Part shown: positions 39,873 through 50,368 of the stretch, in pieces | Layout of the letters: every line of letters starts with the position of its first letter | Numbering within the stretch: the first letter of the stretch is position 1 | NCBI RefSeq assembly: GCF_000731095.1 | Contig: NZ_JMTZ01000036.1 | Span: forward strand, 1-60,432 | Source: Lysobacter antibioticus | GTDB lineage: Bacteria; Pseudomonadota; Gammaproteobacteria; Xanthomonadales; Xanthomonadaceae | Length of the DNA: 60,432 bases | Reading direction: 5' to 3' | The notes under the pieces: generated by a model | What the model was told of the DNA's origin: nothing | What the model saw: only the letters and a program-made list of their open reading frames with translations | Database searches by the model: none | Translations under genes and position numbers: made by a program

Positions 39873-41080
39873 GGGCCCGGCTCCGTGGCAGTGGCCAAAG
39901 TCTGCGCTTCGACCGCCTTGAACGGTGTGTGCAGCGACAAGGTACGCGCGTACTGCCGCACCGAGGCCGCTTCGTCGCGGCACCAGGGCCGCAGGGCGTC
40001 GCGGAAGCCGGGGTCGGCGATCCAGTGGCGGCTGCGCACGACGCTCGGCAGGAAGCCGCGCGCGAGCTTGTGCTCGCCCTGGGCGCCGGGCTCGAAGCGG
40101 GTCAGGCCCTCGCGCAGGCAGTAGTCGATGCCCTGGTAGTAACAAGTCTCGAAATGCAGCCCGGGCAGGCTGACCTCGGTGCCCCAGTAGCGGCCGTACA
40201 AGGTGTCGCCGCCGCGCAGGCACAGCGCTCCGGCGATCGGCTCGCCCTCGCGTTCGGCCAGGAAGATCACCAGCGACTGCGGCATGGTCCGTGCCAGGTG
40301 GCGCAGGAAGCCCAGGGTCAGCGCCGGGTGGTTGCCGTACTCGGCGAAGGTGGTCAGGTAGAAGCGGTGCATCGTCGCCAGGTCGGCGTCGCTGGCGTCG
40401 CGGCCTTCGACGATGCGGAAGCTGACCCCGGCACGCGCGACCTTGGCGCGTTCCTGGCGGATGTTCTTGCGGTGCTTGTGGTCGAACGCGGCCAGGAACT
40501 GGTCGAAGTCCTGCCAGCGCCGGCCCTGCGCATCGGCCTCGTTGCGCCAGTGGTATTGCACGTCGATGCGTTGCAGCCAGTCGCCGCCGCAGGCTTCGTG
40601 CTCGAACGCGGCGTCTTCGCCGGCCTCGTGGAAGTTCACGTGCGCCGACGACAGGCCCTGGCGCTCGCACAACTGCGCCATCGCCGACAGCAACAACGGC
40701 CGCTGTGCGTCCTCGCTCGCGAGCAGGCGCGGCCCGGTCACCGGCGAGTAGGGCACCGCGGCCAGCCATTTCGGGAAGTAGTCGCGGCCGTGCTGGGCGT
40801 AGGCGTGCGCCCAGGCGTGATCGAACACGAACTCGCCGTGCGAGTTCTGCTTGAGGTAGGCCGGCATCGCTGCGATCAGTTCCTTGCCGTCCCACACGCT
40901 CAGGTGATGCGGGGCCCAGCCCCATTCTTCGCGTAGGCAGCCCTGCTGTTCGAGGCCGAGCAGGAAGGCGTGGGCGACGAAGGGATTGCGGCCGTCGTGC
41001 AGCGCATCCCATTGCGCGGGCGCGACCTCGGACAGCGAGGCGAGCAGCCGGATCGACAGGGCGTCGGTGCTTGCGGTCAC
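39869..41080 (-). CDS. FemAB-like/GNAT acyltransferase (DUF482)
   Basis: A 403-residue cytosolic protein of the FemAB-like (PF04339-type) acyltransferase family. Typical segments are NPFVAHAFLLGLEQQGCL at the N-terminus, KHRKNIRQERAKVARAGV in the middle, and RGGDTLYGRYWGTEVSLPGLHFETCYYQGIDYCL toward the end. The likely start is GTG 41080. The substrate is unknown: such proteins use acyl-CoA or aminoacyl-tRNA. The four-base overlap with aat is suggestive, since Aat has a related GNAT fold and uses aminoacyl-tRNA. Confidence 0.82.
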   Translation of the reverse strand: MTASTDALSIRLLASLSEVAPAQWDALHDGRNPFVAHAFLLGLEQQGCLREEWGWAPHHLSVWDGKELIAAMPAYLKQNSHGEFVFDHAWAHAYAQHGRDYFPKWLAAVPYSPVTGPRLLASEDAQRPLLLSAMAQLCERQGLSSAHVNFHEAGEDAAFEHEACGGDWLQRIDVQYHWRNEADAQGRRWQDFDQFLAAFDHKHRKNIRQERAKVARAGVSFRIVEGRDASDADLATMHRFYLTTFAEYGNHPALTLGFLRHLARTMPQSLVIFLAEREGEPIAGALCLRGGDTLYGRYWGTEVSLPGLHFETCYYQGIDYCLREGLTRFEPGAQGEHKLARGFLPSVVRSRHWIADPGFRDALRPWCRDEAASVRQYARTLSLHTPFKAVEAQTLATATEPGP

Positions 41081-41106
41081 GGGCGGCGCGAGTCGCTATC
41101 GAGGGG

Positions 41107-41258
41107 CACGCGCTCCGAGCGCAGCCGCGGGCGTGGGGGGCTTGCATGGGCGTCGCGGGGCGACGCCCGCAGGCGGGCGCCACACGCGCTCCGAGCGCAG
41201 CCGCGGGCGTGTGGGGCTTGCATGGGCGTCGCGGGGCGACGCCCGCAGGCGGGCGCCG
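41107..41258. repeat. 76-bp tandem duplication
   Basis: Two nearly identical 76-bp copies starting at 41107 and 41183 (CACGCGCTCCGAGCGCAGCC...). Each contains the palindromes GCTCCGAGC and GGCGTCGC...GCGACGCC. It lies between trxB and the acyltransferase gene, both on minus, and may act as hairpins in the transcript. Confidence 0.85.
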
Positions 41259-41298
41259 GGTTCGCGGCCGATTCGCATCGATCCGCGATGCCCCGGCA

Positions 41299-42637
<1,339 letters not shown>

Positions 42638-43708
42638 ATGCGTATCGGCGTACCGAAGGAAACCAAGACCCTCGAAGGGCGCGTCGCGCTCGTTCCCGCC
42701 GCGGCGGGCGATCTGGTCAAGCGCGGCCACGAGGTCTGGCTGGAACAGGACGCGGGCATCAAGAGCGGGTTCAAGGACGCCGACTACACCCGTCTGGGCG
42801 TGAAGATCGCCCCGGACGCGGCGGCGCTGTACGAAAAGGGCGAACTGATCGTCAAGGTCAAGGAGCCGATCGCCGGCGACCTGCAGCACCTGCGCAAGGA
42901 TCACCTGCTGTTCTGCTATCTGCACCTGGCCGCCGAGCCGGTGTTGACCAAGCAGTTGCTCGACATCGGCCTGACCGGCGTCGCCTTCGAGACCGTCGAG
43001 CTGCCCAACGGCGACCTGCCGCTGCTGGCGCCGATGTCGATCATCGCCGGCAAGATCGGCGTCCAGGTCGGTACCCACCTGCTGCACCAGCCCATGAGCG
43101 GCAAGGGCAAGTTGCTCGGCGGCCTGCCGTCGACCGAGCGCGGCAAGGTCGTCGTGTTCGGCGCCGGCCAGGCCGGCGGCGCGTCGGCGGCGCTGGCCGC
43201 GGCCGGCGGCTCCAACGTGACCGTGTTCGAAATGCGCCAGGACCGCATGGACCAGATGATGCGCCTGGGCAACAACGTCACCGCGTTGTTCCCCTACGTC
43301 GACGTGGTCGCCCGCGAAGTGGCCTCGGCCGACCTGGTGATCGGTGCGGTGCTGGTGACCGGCGCGCGCGCGCCGCACGTGCTGACCCGCGACATGCTCA
43401 AGGGCATGGAAGACGGCAGCGTGGTGGTCGACATCTCGATCGACCAGGGCGGCTGCTTCGAGACCTCGCGCCCGACCACCTGGAAGGAGCCCACCTACGT
43501 CGAAGAGGGCGTGACCCACTTCTGCGTGACCAACATGCCGGGCGCCGTGCCGCAGACCTCCTCGCAGGCGATCTGCGCGGCGATCCTGCCCTGGGTCAAC
43601 AAGCTGGCCGCCGGCGCCGAGTGGCGCAACAACCCGGCGCTGGTGCGCGGCATCAACGTCGAAGCGGGCCAGCTGATCCACCCGGCCCTGCAGGGCATGA
43701 AGCTGTAA
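42638..43708 (+). CDS. ald: Alanine dehydrogenase
   Basis: NAD-dependent interconversion of L-alanine and pyruvate plus ammonia. The 356-residue protein has catalytic K75 (KVKEP) and H96 (FCYLHLA). The Rossmann motif is FGAGQAGGASAALAAAGGSNVTVFE, and the conserved PGAVPQTSSQA is near the end. The ATG follows CTGGAGACAGCA. It occupies the place between trxB and ftsK where E. coli has lrp, a regulator of amino acid metabolism. Confidence 0.96.
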   Translation: MRIGVPKETKTLEGRVALVPAAAGDLVKRGHEVWLEQDAGIKSGFKDADYTRLGVKIAPDAAALYEKGELIVKVKEPIAGDLQHLRKDHLLFCYLHLAAEPVLTKQLLDIGLTGVAFETVELPNGDLPLLAPMSIIAGKIGVQVGTHLLHQPMSGKGKLLGGLPSTERGKVVVFGAGQAGGASAALAAAGGSNVTVFEMRQDRMDQMMRLGNNVTALFPYVDVVAREVASADLVIGAVLVTGARAPHVLTRDMLKGMEDGSVVVDISIDQGGCFETSRPTTWKEPTYVEEGVTHFCVTNMPGAVPQTSSQAICAAILPWVNKLAAGAEWRNNPALVRGINVEAGQLIHPALQGMKL

Positions 43709-43809
43709 GCGACTGACTGACACGGCCTGACCGGCCGGGCGCGAGGAGGCGAGATATCGCCGCCGCTCGCCCGGGACCGGTTTGCGCCGGCGAAGCGGGG
43801 CGGTAAGGT

Positions 43810-43858
43810 GGGGCGGTGGCCGATCTCGGCGCCAGCGTCTCGCCGCCGCCCCGTTTTT
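43810..43858 (+). terminator. Probable ald terminator
   Basis: GGGGCGG (43810) pairs with CCGCCCC (43846-43852), followed by GTTTTT. The loop is long and could hold a smaller hairpin. It lies in the 328-bp gap before ftsK; the rest of the gap holds the ftsK promoter candidate. Confidence 0.6.
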
Positions 43859-43968
43859 CTTGGGGCGGTTTCGTTGGGCGGGGCGCGATTCCCGGCCGGA
43901 CGACGATGCCGCGGTGGGCGTCGGCAGGAAAGCGCGGGTCGGCCCTGGATGGGCGCCCAGCCGCTTTC

Positions 43969-43998
43969 TTTCCACTTCGCCCGATTCGGCTGTATATT
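43969..43998 (+). promoter_or_regulatory. Candidate ftsK promoter
   Basis: TTTCCA at 43969-43974 and TATATT at 43993-43998 are spaced 18 bp and match sigma-70 boxes at 4 and 5 of 6 bases. Transcription would start about 30 bp before the GTG at 44037. Confidence 0.5.
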
Positions 43999-44036
43999 CA
44001 ACAACTAACAGTATCAACCTAAGGCAGCACATCACG

Positions 44037-46400
44037 GTGGCGCAAGCTCCCACAGCCAGTCGCAAGAAGGCCAAGCCGGCCGAGACCGAAAAGCGCCCGC
44101 CGTCGCCGCGACGTCAGCGGCTGATGCGCGACATCGTCCTGATCGTGATCGCGCCGCTGCTGCTGTATCTGCTGGCGAGCCTGGTGACGTTTTCGCCGGC
44201 CGATCCGGGTTGGTCGCATTCGGGCTCGATCACCGCGCCGCTGCACAACGTCGGCGGCCGCGTCGGCGCCTGGATCGCCGATGTGCTGCTGTACCTGTGC
44301 GGCTATGTCGCCTTCCTGCTGCCGATCATGCTCGGCGCCATCGCCTGGATCGCGCTGTTCGGCATGGACACCGACGGCGATGGCGAAGCCGACCTCGGTC
44401 CGGCGCTGCGCCTGATCGGCATCGTCGGTTTCCTGGTCTCGGCGACCGGCCTGCTGCAACTGCGTTTCGGCCCGGCCGAATATTTCTCCGCCGGCAGCGG
44501 CGGCATCCTCGGCCAGTTGGTCGGGCGTTCGCTGTATTCGGGTTTCGGCCCGGTCGGCGGCAATCTGTTCCTGCTCGCGCTGTTGCTGATTTCGGTGACC
44601 CTGGCCACCGGCATCTCCTGGTTCGCGGTCATGGACAAGCTCGGCCAGTGGACGATGGCGATGGGCCCGACCCTGAGCAAGCTGTTCCGCCGCGGCAGCC
44701 AGCAGGCGACCGAGTGGCGCCAGGCCCAGGTCATGCGCGAAGAGCGCGAGGAAGTGCGCAAGGTCGACACCGAGCTGCGCTCCAAGCGCGAGAAGGTGCG
44801 GATCGAGCCGCCGCCGGCACCGGTGGTGGAGAAGAGCGAACGCGCCAAGCGCGAAACCCAGATCCCGCTGTTCAACACCGGCGACGGCAGCGGCCTGCCG
44901 CCGCTGGCCCTGCTCGACGATCCCAAGCCGCAACCCAAGGGCTACAGCGAAGAGACCCTGGAAACCCTGTCGCGCCAGATCGAATTCAAGCTCAAGGATT
45001 TCCGCATCGACGCCCAGGTCATGGGCGCTTATCCCGGCCCTGTCATCACCCGCTTCGAGGTGCAGCCGGCGCCCGGCGTGAAGGTCAGCCAGATCAGTTC
45101 GCTCGACAAGGACATCGCCCGCGGCCTGTCGGTCAAGTCGGTGCGCGTGGTCGACGTGATCCCCGGCAAGTCGGTGATCGGCCTGGAAACGCCGAACACC
45201 AGCCGCGAGATGATCTATCTGTCCGAGCTGCTGCGCTCGAAGGAATACGACAAGTCCGGCAGCCCGCTGACCCTGGCGCTGGGCAAGGACATCGCCGGCC
45301 GCCCGACCGTGGCCGACCTGGCGCGCATGCCGCACTTGCTCGTCGCCGGCACCACCGGTTCGGGTAAGTCGGTGGCGGTCAACGCGATGGTGCTGAGCCT
45401 GCTCTACAAAGCCTCCGCGAAGGAACTGCGGATGCTGATGATCGACCCGAAGATGCTCGAACTCTCGGTCTACGAGGGCATTCCGCATCTGCTGGCGCCG
45501 GTCGTCACCGACATGAAGGAAGCCGCCAACGGCCTGCGCTGGTGCGTGGCCGAGATGGAGCGCCGCTACAAGCTGATGTCGATGGTCGGCGTGCGCAACC
45601 TGGCCGGCTTCAACAAGAAGGTCCGCGACGCCGAGGAAGCGGGCCAGCCGATGATGGACCCGCTGTTCAAGCCCAACCCCGAGTTGGACGAAGCGCCGCG
45701 CCAGCTCGAGACCTTGCCGTTCATCGTCATCTTCATCGACGAATTCGCCGACATGATGATGATCGTCGGCAAGAAGGTCGAAGAACTCATCGCCCGACTG
45801 GCGCAGAAAGCGCGCGCCGCCGGCATCCATCTGATCCTCGCCACCCAGCGTCCGTCGGTCGACGTCATCACCGGCCTGATCAAGGCCAACATCCCGACCC
45901 GCATCGCCTTCCAGGTGTCGAGCAAGATCGATTCGCGCACGATCCTGGATCAGTCCGGCGCCGAGACCCTGCTGGGTCACGGCGATATGCTGTACCTGCC
46001 GCCCGGCACCGCCATGCCCGAGCGCGTCCACGGCGCCTTCGTCTCCGACGAGGAAGTGCATCGCGTGGTCGAACACCTCAAACAGGTCGGCGGCCGCCCG
46101 GACTACATCGAAGGCGTGCTCGACGAAGTGCAGACGATGGGCGACGGCACCGTGGTCGGCGCGACCGGCCTGCCGGAAACCGCCAATGCCGGCGGCGACG
46201 AATCCGACCCGCTCTACGACGAGGCCGTGCGCATCGTCACCGAGACCCGCCGCGCCTCGATCTCGGGCGTGCAGCGCCGGCTCAAGATCGGCTACAACCG
46301 CGCCGCGCGCCTGATCGAGGCGATGGAAGCGGCCGGCATCGTCACCCCGCCAGAACACAACGGCGACCGCAGCGTGTTGGCGCCGCCGCCGCCGAAGTAA
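44037..46400 (+). CDS. ftsK: DNA translocase FtsK
   Basis: Septum-anchored ATP-driven DNA pump that clears and aligns chromosome termini for XerCD. The likely GTG start at 44037 follows AAGGCAGC and gives 787 residues. There are four or five membrane segments in the first 200 residues and a short charged linker (about 215-310). The motor has Walker A GTTGSGKS at 438-445 and Walker B in [14 protein letters not shown]. The C-terminal gamma domain ([36 protein letters not shown]) reads KOPS. The linker is far shorter than in E. coli FtsK but normal for xanthomonads and many others. Confidence 0.95.
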   Translation: MAQAPTASRKKAKPAETEKRPPSPRRQRLMRDIVLIVIAPLLLYLLASLVTFSPADPGWSHSGSITAPLHNVGGRVGAWIADVLLYLCGYVAFLLPIMLGAIAWIALFGMDTDGDGEADLGPALRLIGIVGFLVSATGLLQLRFGPAEYFSAGSGGILGQLVGRSLYSGFGPVGGNLFLLALLLISVTLATGISWFAVMDKLGQWTMAMGPTLSKLFRRGSQQATEWRQAQVMREEREEVRKVDTELRSKREKVRIEPPPAPVVEKSERAKRETQIPLFNTGDGSGLPPLALLDDPKPQPKGYSEETLETLSRQIEFKLKDFRIDAQVMGAYPGPVITRFEVQPAPGVKVSQISSLDKDIARGLSVKSVRVVDVIPGKSVIGLETPNTSREMIYLSELLRSKEYDKSGSPLTLALGKDIAGRPTVADLARMPHLLVAGTTGSGKSVAVNAMVLSLLYKASAKELRMLMIDPKMLELSVYEGIPHLLAPVVTDMKEAANGLRWCVAEMERRYKLMSMVGVRNLAGFNKKVRDAEEAGQPMMDPLFKPNPELDEAPRQLETLPFIVIFIDEFADMMMIVGKKVEELIARLAQKARAAGIHLILATQRPSVDVITGLIKANIPTRIAFQVSSKIDSRTILDQSGAETLLGHGDMLYLPPGTAMPERVHGAFVSDEEVHRVVEHLKQVGGRPDYIEGVLDEVQTMGDGTVVGATGLPETANAGGDESDPLYDEAVRIVTETRRASISGVQRRLKIGYNRAARLIEAMEAAGIVTPPEHNGDRSVLAPPPPK

Positions 46401-46497
46401 GATCGCGCCTTGTAACATCGCGCCTTACGAGGCACTCCCGCACTCCCGCGGCACGACGTCGTATCGGCCCTGGAAGATCACGGCTACGGAAATAGTG

Positions 46498-47343
46498 ATG
46501 GCGCTCAAGACGAGATTGAAGCGGATCGGAAAACGCATCCCGCCGGTGTACTGGCTCGGCGGCTTGGTCAATTACCTCAAGTTCCGCCGCGAACTAGCGC
46601 GCGAGCAAGCGCTCTACGACGCGCAACTGCGGCATGGCAAGGCGGCGGTGCCGCCGCCGATGTTGCGTTATCGCGTGCACCGCGCCTTGGACGAGGCCAG
46701 CTTCGTGGCCACCGGCCCACTGGTGGCCACTGATTTGCTGAGCTGCCTGGACAGCCGAGGCGTGCGCCTGGATGGACTGACCGTGCTGGATTTCGCCTGC
46801 GGGCCGGGGCGGATCGTCGGCGAAATGAAAACGCGTTCGCGCAACTGCGAATTCCACGGTTCGGACATCGATCCGGAAGCCATCGAATGGGCGCAGCGGC
46901 ACCTCTCGCAGGTCGCCCGTTTCCAGGTCAACGCGCCCGCGCCGCCGACGTCCTATGCAGACGCGTCGTTCGATGTGATCTACAACGTTTCGCTGTTCAC
47001 CCATCTGGACGAGACCAATCAGAACGTCTGGCTGGAGGAACTGGCGCGCATCCTCAAGCCCGGAGGCGTGCTGCTGACAACGGTGCACGGCAAGTACACA
47101 CTCAACAGTTGCACACCGGAAGAGCGGGCCGAACTGGACAGGTACGGCATCGCCTTCCGCGTCGATCACAAGGGGCGTTTCAAGCTCGACGGCCTGCCGG
47201 ACTTCTATCAGACCACCTTCCACACCCGCGATTACATCGCGCGGACCTGGAGTCGGTATTTCGACGTTCTCGATCATGTCGAAGGCGGGCTGCAGCAACA
47301 TCACGACGTGGTCCTGCTGGGGCGACGGGCGGAAGCGGCGTAA
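46498..47343 (+). CDS. Class I SAM-dependent methyltransferase
   Basis: A 281-residue protein with the SAM-binding motif VLDFACGPGRIVGEM, the acidic motif FHGSDIDPEAIEWAQ, and LARILKPGGVLLTTVHG. The substrate is unknown. The N-terminal region (LKRIGKRIPPVYWLGGLVNYLKFRREL) is basic with a hydrophobic stretch and may touch membrane. A GTG three bases upstream (46495) is an alternative start; no good ribosome-binding site is seen. The DNA looks less GC-rich than ftsK and lolA, between which it is inserted, so it may be a later arrival. Confidence 0.85.
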   Translation: MALKTRLKRIGKRIPPVYWLGGLVNYLKFRRELAREQALYDAQLRHGKAAVPPPMLRYRVHRALDEASFVATGPLVATDLLSCLDSRGVRLDGLTVLDFACGPGRIVGEMKTRSRNCEFHGSDIDPEAIEWAQRHLSQVARFQVNAPAPPTSYADASFDVIYNVSLFTHLDETNQNVWLEELARILKPGGVLLTTVHGKYTLNSCTPEERAELDRYGIAFRVDHKGRFKLDGLPDFYQTTFHTRDYIARTWSRYFDVLDHVEGGLQQHHDVVLLGRRAEAA

Positions 47344-47486
47344 TGATCGGCCCACGCAGCTTTACCGAGCGCCTGCCGGCGATGCTGTGGTGGCGGGGCG
47401 CGCTGCTGTTGGTGCTGGCGGTCGAGCCGGTGCTGCAGGAGGGTTTGATCGGTTTCATCGACGGCCTCGCCGAAGCGCCGCCTTAG
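47343..47486 (+). CDS. 47-residue putative membrane peptide
   Basis: The ATG overlaps the methyltransferase stop (TAATG), which suggests coupled translation. The product (MIGPRSFTERLPAMLWWRGALLL...) has one hydrophobic segment at about 14-30 and an acidic C-terminus. No family is recognised. It could be chance, but overlap and the membrane segment support it. Confidence 0.45.
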   Translation: MIGPRSFTERLPAMLWWRGALLLVLAVEPVLQEGLIGFIDGLAEAPP

Positions 47487-47575
47487 CTGAACCGATTGCG
47501 CGCCGGGCCGGCTTTGGCGCGCGCCCGTTCAGTTTTTTGTTGTCAGACTCTGCGCAAGCGTTCTGGAGTATTCCG

Positions 47576-48208
47576 ATGATTCGTACCGTCAAATTCGCCG
47601 CGGCCGGCGCGATCGCCGCCGTACTGTTCTCGGCCAGCGCCTTCGCCGGCGCGCGCGACGACCTGGGCGCCTTCACCCGCGGCCTCAAGGGCCTCGACGG
47701 CCAGTTCGCCCAGCAGGTCTACGACGCCAACGGCAAGCTCAAGGAAACCTCGCAGGGCCAGGTGGCGCTGTCGGCGCCGCGTCTGTTCCGTTGGGAATAC
47801 GTCAAGCCGTATCCGCAGTTGATCGTCGCCGACGGCAAGAAGGTCTGGGTCTTTGAGCCCGACCTCAAGCAGGTCACGGTGCGTCCGCAAGGCGCCGAGG
47901 AACAGAACAGCCCGCTTGCCGCGCTGATCGACCCGACCCGCCTGGATGCGATGTTCGTGGTCAAGGACAACGGCAGCAACGGCGGCCTCAACTGGCTGTC
48001 GCTGCAACCCAAGACCGGGAACGACGCCAGCTTCCGCAGCGCCAAGCTCGGCTTCAACGCCGGCGGCCTGGCGAAGATGGAAATCGTCGACGCGCTGGGC
48101 CAGAAGACCGAGATCAGCTTTAGCGGCTGGAAGCGCAATCCGAGCTTCCCGGCGACCACGTTCAAGTACGCGCCGGCCAAGGGCGTGGACGTGATCGGCG
48201 AAGGCTGA
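47576..48208 (+). CDS. lolA: Outer-membrane lipoprotein carrier protein LolA
   Basis: Periplasmic chaperone that carries lipoproteins from LolCDE to the outer membrane. The 210-residue protein has a signal peptide (cleavage near AFA/GA, residue 24-25) and the family core GQFAQQVYDANGKLKETSQG, PRLFRWEYVKPYPQLIVADGKKVWVFEPDLKQVTVR. TGGAG precedes the ATG. In E. coli lolA directly follows ftsK; here two genes lie between. Confidence 0.95.
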   Translation: MIRTVKFAAAGAIAAVLFSASAFAGARDDLGAFTRGLKGLDGQFAQQVYDANGKLKETSQGQVALSAPRLFRWEYVKPYPQLIVADGKKVWVFEPDLKQVTVRPQGAEEQNSPLAALIDPTRLDAMFVVKDNGSNGGLNWLSLQPKTGNDASFRSAKLGFNAGGLAKMEIVDALGQKTEISFSGWKRNPSFPATTFKYAPAKGVDVIGEG

Positions 48209-48621
48209 GCGACACCGCGCGGCGACGCCGCGCTGGGTAACGAGGCACCGCGCAATCACCGAAACGCGAGCTCCGCCGGGGCTCGCGTTTTTCGTTTGTG
48301 CGCACGTCTGCGAACACCGATGTCGCAAAGCGCGACATCGATCAAAGCGTTTGCGCCGCAGGGGGCCGTGTTTGTGAGCCGGGTCGCAGCGCATCGTCGC
48401 GATGCGTCGCGTTATTCGCCGGGCCGGGCCGTACCGATCTGCGGCCGCGCCGCGTCGCATGCTGCGCGGCGTCACAGCACGAACCAAGGCGCCGGATGCC
48501 CCGACGCGGACACGGTGACATGCTCGCCGCGCTTCGCCAGACCGAGGCGAAGCCGGCGCAGGAGCGAAGCTGGCCGCATGCGCGCGTTGCCCCGCCAGCG
48601 ACCCGACTGGAGCACGACCGC
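48209..48621 (+). other. 413-bp intergenic region after lolA
   Basis: It begins with a tail and the lolA terminator (48264-48293). The remainder has small palindromes such as GTCGC...GCGAC near 48323-48337 but no gene, ribosome-binding site or known element. It precedes the secreted-protein gene at 48622. Confidence 0.5.
48264..48293 (+). terminator. lolA terminator
   Basis: ACGCGAGC pairs with GCTCGCGT across a 9-base loop and is followed by TTTTCG. It lies about 55 bp after the lolA stop. Confidence 0.88.
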
Positions 48622-49620
48622 ATGAAGCGTCTATCGTTATTGATCGCCTTGTTGCTGCCGACGATGGCGGCCGCCCAGGACCAGACCTTCGAGAAAGACA
48701 ACGGCATCATCCGCATCCGGCTCAACGAAAAAGTTGCGCCGCACAATACTCGCTCGCCGATGATCACCGGCCTGTGGATCGCCGGCCGCCTGGCCGTACC
48801 GCACGACAACGTCGGCGCCGACTTCCAGATGACCACGCGCAGCAGGGAGGGCAACGAGTACAACCCCACCCAGGGCGGCGACTGCACCGGCCGCACCTCG
48901 CTGCTGACCGGTTCGATCCCGAACTGGAGCGGCGCCCAGCTCGGCACGCCGGCCAGCCACGGCATCCTGCTCGGCATCGACCCTTTGCTCTACGACGAGC
49001 CGAATCTCTCCGGTACCTGTCGGGGCCGTCCGGCGCAGGTCGCGCCTTACGACATGGCCTTCGGCGTCACGCTCGGCGACGGCTTCGCCATGCCGTGCGA
49101 AGCCATGATGCTGGACATGTCGATCCGCAAGGATTTCTCGGGCGCGCAGAACCCGGTCAAGGCCCTATCGGAACTGCCGGTCGCGTTCGTCGACGTCAAT
49201 TTCCTGCGTTACGCCTATTACAGCCTCAACGGTTCCCAGTTCCAGCGCTTCCAGCCGTCGACCACGCCCGGCCTCAGCCACGACATCAAGCAATGGCCCT
49301 GGAACGAGAACTACTACCAGAGCGGCCACGCCATCGCCTTGTGCGATCGCCCCGACATGGTCGAGCAGCCGAACCAGGGCACCTGCATGGCGTTCTATTC
49401 GCACGAGCCGACCCTCGTCTACGCCAGCCGCCGCCAGGGCGCGCCCTACGAACTCGGGCTGATGTCGATGTTGGGCGACGACGATTTCTCGACCGAGATC
49501 GTCGGCACCGAGTGGCATACCGCGCGTCGGCTGGTGGCGGTGGGGCACCTGACGTCGGTGGCGGCGGTGATCGCGCACGCCGAGCAGCATGTCCCGGCCT
49601 CGTCGTGGGCACAGTGGTAA
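48622..49620 (+). CDS. Exported protein of unknown function
   Basis: A 332-residue protein with a signal peptide (MKRLSLLIALLLPTMAAAQ) and TGGAG before the ATG. The mature part has six cysteines and blocks such as GLWIAGRLAVPHDNVGADFQMTTRSREGNEYNP and HAIALCDRPDMVEQPNQGTCMAFYSHEP. No catalytic motif or known domain is recognised. A strong terminator follows. It does not look membrane-spanning; periplasmic or secreted location is inferred. Confidence 0.78.
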   Translation: MKRLSLLIALLLPTMAAAQDQTFEKDNGIIRIRLNEKVAPHNTRSPMITGLWIAGRLAVPHDNVGADFQMTTRSREGNEYNPTQGGDCTGRTSLLTGSIPNWSGAQLGTPASHGILLGIDPLLYDEPNLSGTCRGRPAQVAPYDMAFGVTLGDGFAMPCEAMMLDMSIRKDFSGAQNPVKALSELPVAFVDVNFLRYAYYSLNGSQFQRFQPSTTPGLSHDIKQWPWNENYYQSGHAIALCDRPDMVEQPNQGTCMAFYSHEPTLVYASRRQGAPYELGLMSMLGDDDFSTEIVGTEWHTARRLVAVGHLTSVAAVIAHAEQHVPASSWAQW

Positions 49621-49687
49621 GCGCTCGGACGGGTTGATCCGATCTCGATGCGGGTCGTCCCGATGGCCGCAGTCGGCGGCCGTTGAT

Positions 49688-49714
49688 GCGAGCCCTGCGG
49701 GGCTCGCGTTTTTT
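49688..49714 (+). terminator. Terminator after the unknown exported protein
   Basis: GCGAGCCC pairs with GGGCTCGC around a short loop and is followed by GTTTTTT. Confidence 0.92.
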
Positions 49715-49768
49715 GTCGCGGCGACTAGAGCGAATGCGTCAAGCGTAACCTCGTCGCGCACGGCGCAG

Positions 49769-50245
49769 CTACAGCGTCTTTTCGTAACGGATCGTGGTCA
49801 GGCCGCTGTTCCATTCCTGGTCGGGATAACGCGCCGTTTCGCGATAGCCCAAGGCCAGGTACAAGGCCTGGCTGCCGGTGTTGAAGGTGTCGGTTTCCAG
49901 GCTCGCCGTCGCGATGCCGTCTTCGCGCATCGCTGTCTCCAGCGTGGCCATCAGTTGCCTGGCCACGCCGTGCCGGCGTGCCGGGGCGGTCACATGCAGA
50001 GCCCCGACGAAACCGCCGTCGCGGTGGGCGAAGCCGGCCAGGCGCCCATCGAGTTCGGCGACCACGAAGCGGCCCAGGTGCGCATCGACGAAGCGTTCGG
50101 TACCGCCGCCGTTGCGATAAGCGGCGATCGCCTCGGCGCTCAGTTGCGGGCGCCAGGTATCGACGAAGGTTTCCTCGAGCAGGGCCAGTACGGCGGCGCG
50201 GTCGTTCGAGCGTGCCGGGCGGATCCGAAGCAGGGCTTTGGTCAT
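49769..50245 (-). CDS. GNAT family N-acetyltransferase
   Basis: A 158-residue acetyl-CoA-dependent transferase. The acetyl-CoA loop is ARRHGVARQLMATLE, preceded by FVGALHVTAPA, and the C-terminal part GSQALYLALGYRETARYP is typical. The acceptor is not predictable. It is convergent with the exported-protein gene and has its own gap before the GH108 gene. Confidence 0.9.
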   Translation of the reverse strand: MTKALLRIRPARSNDRAAVLALLEETFVDTWRPQLSAEAIAAYRNGGGTERFVDAHLGRFVVAELDGRLAGFAHRDGGFVGALHVTAPARRHGVARQLMATLETAMREDGIATASLETDTFNTGSQALYLALGYRETARYPDQEWNSGLTTIRYEKTL

Positions 50246-50368
50246 TGATGTGCGGCGACGCTGCCTGGCAGCGTCGGGTGCTTGATGCCGATGGATCGCT
50301 CATTGTGCTGTCGCGATGCATCGACAGGAATGGCGAGATCGGTCCTTAGCGCAGTGGTCCGAGCGGCC

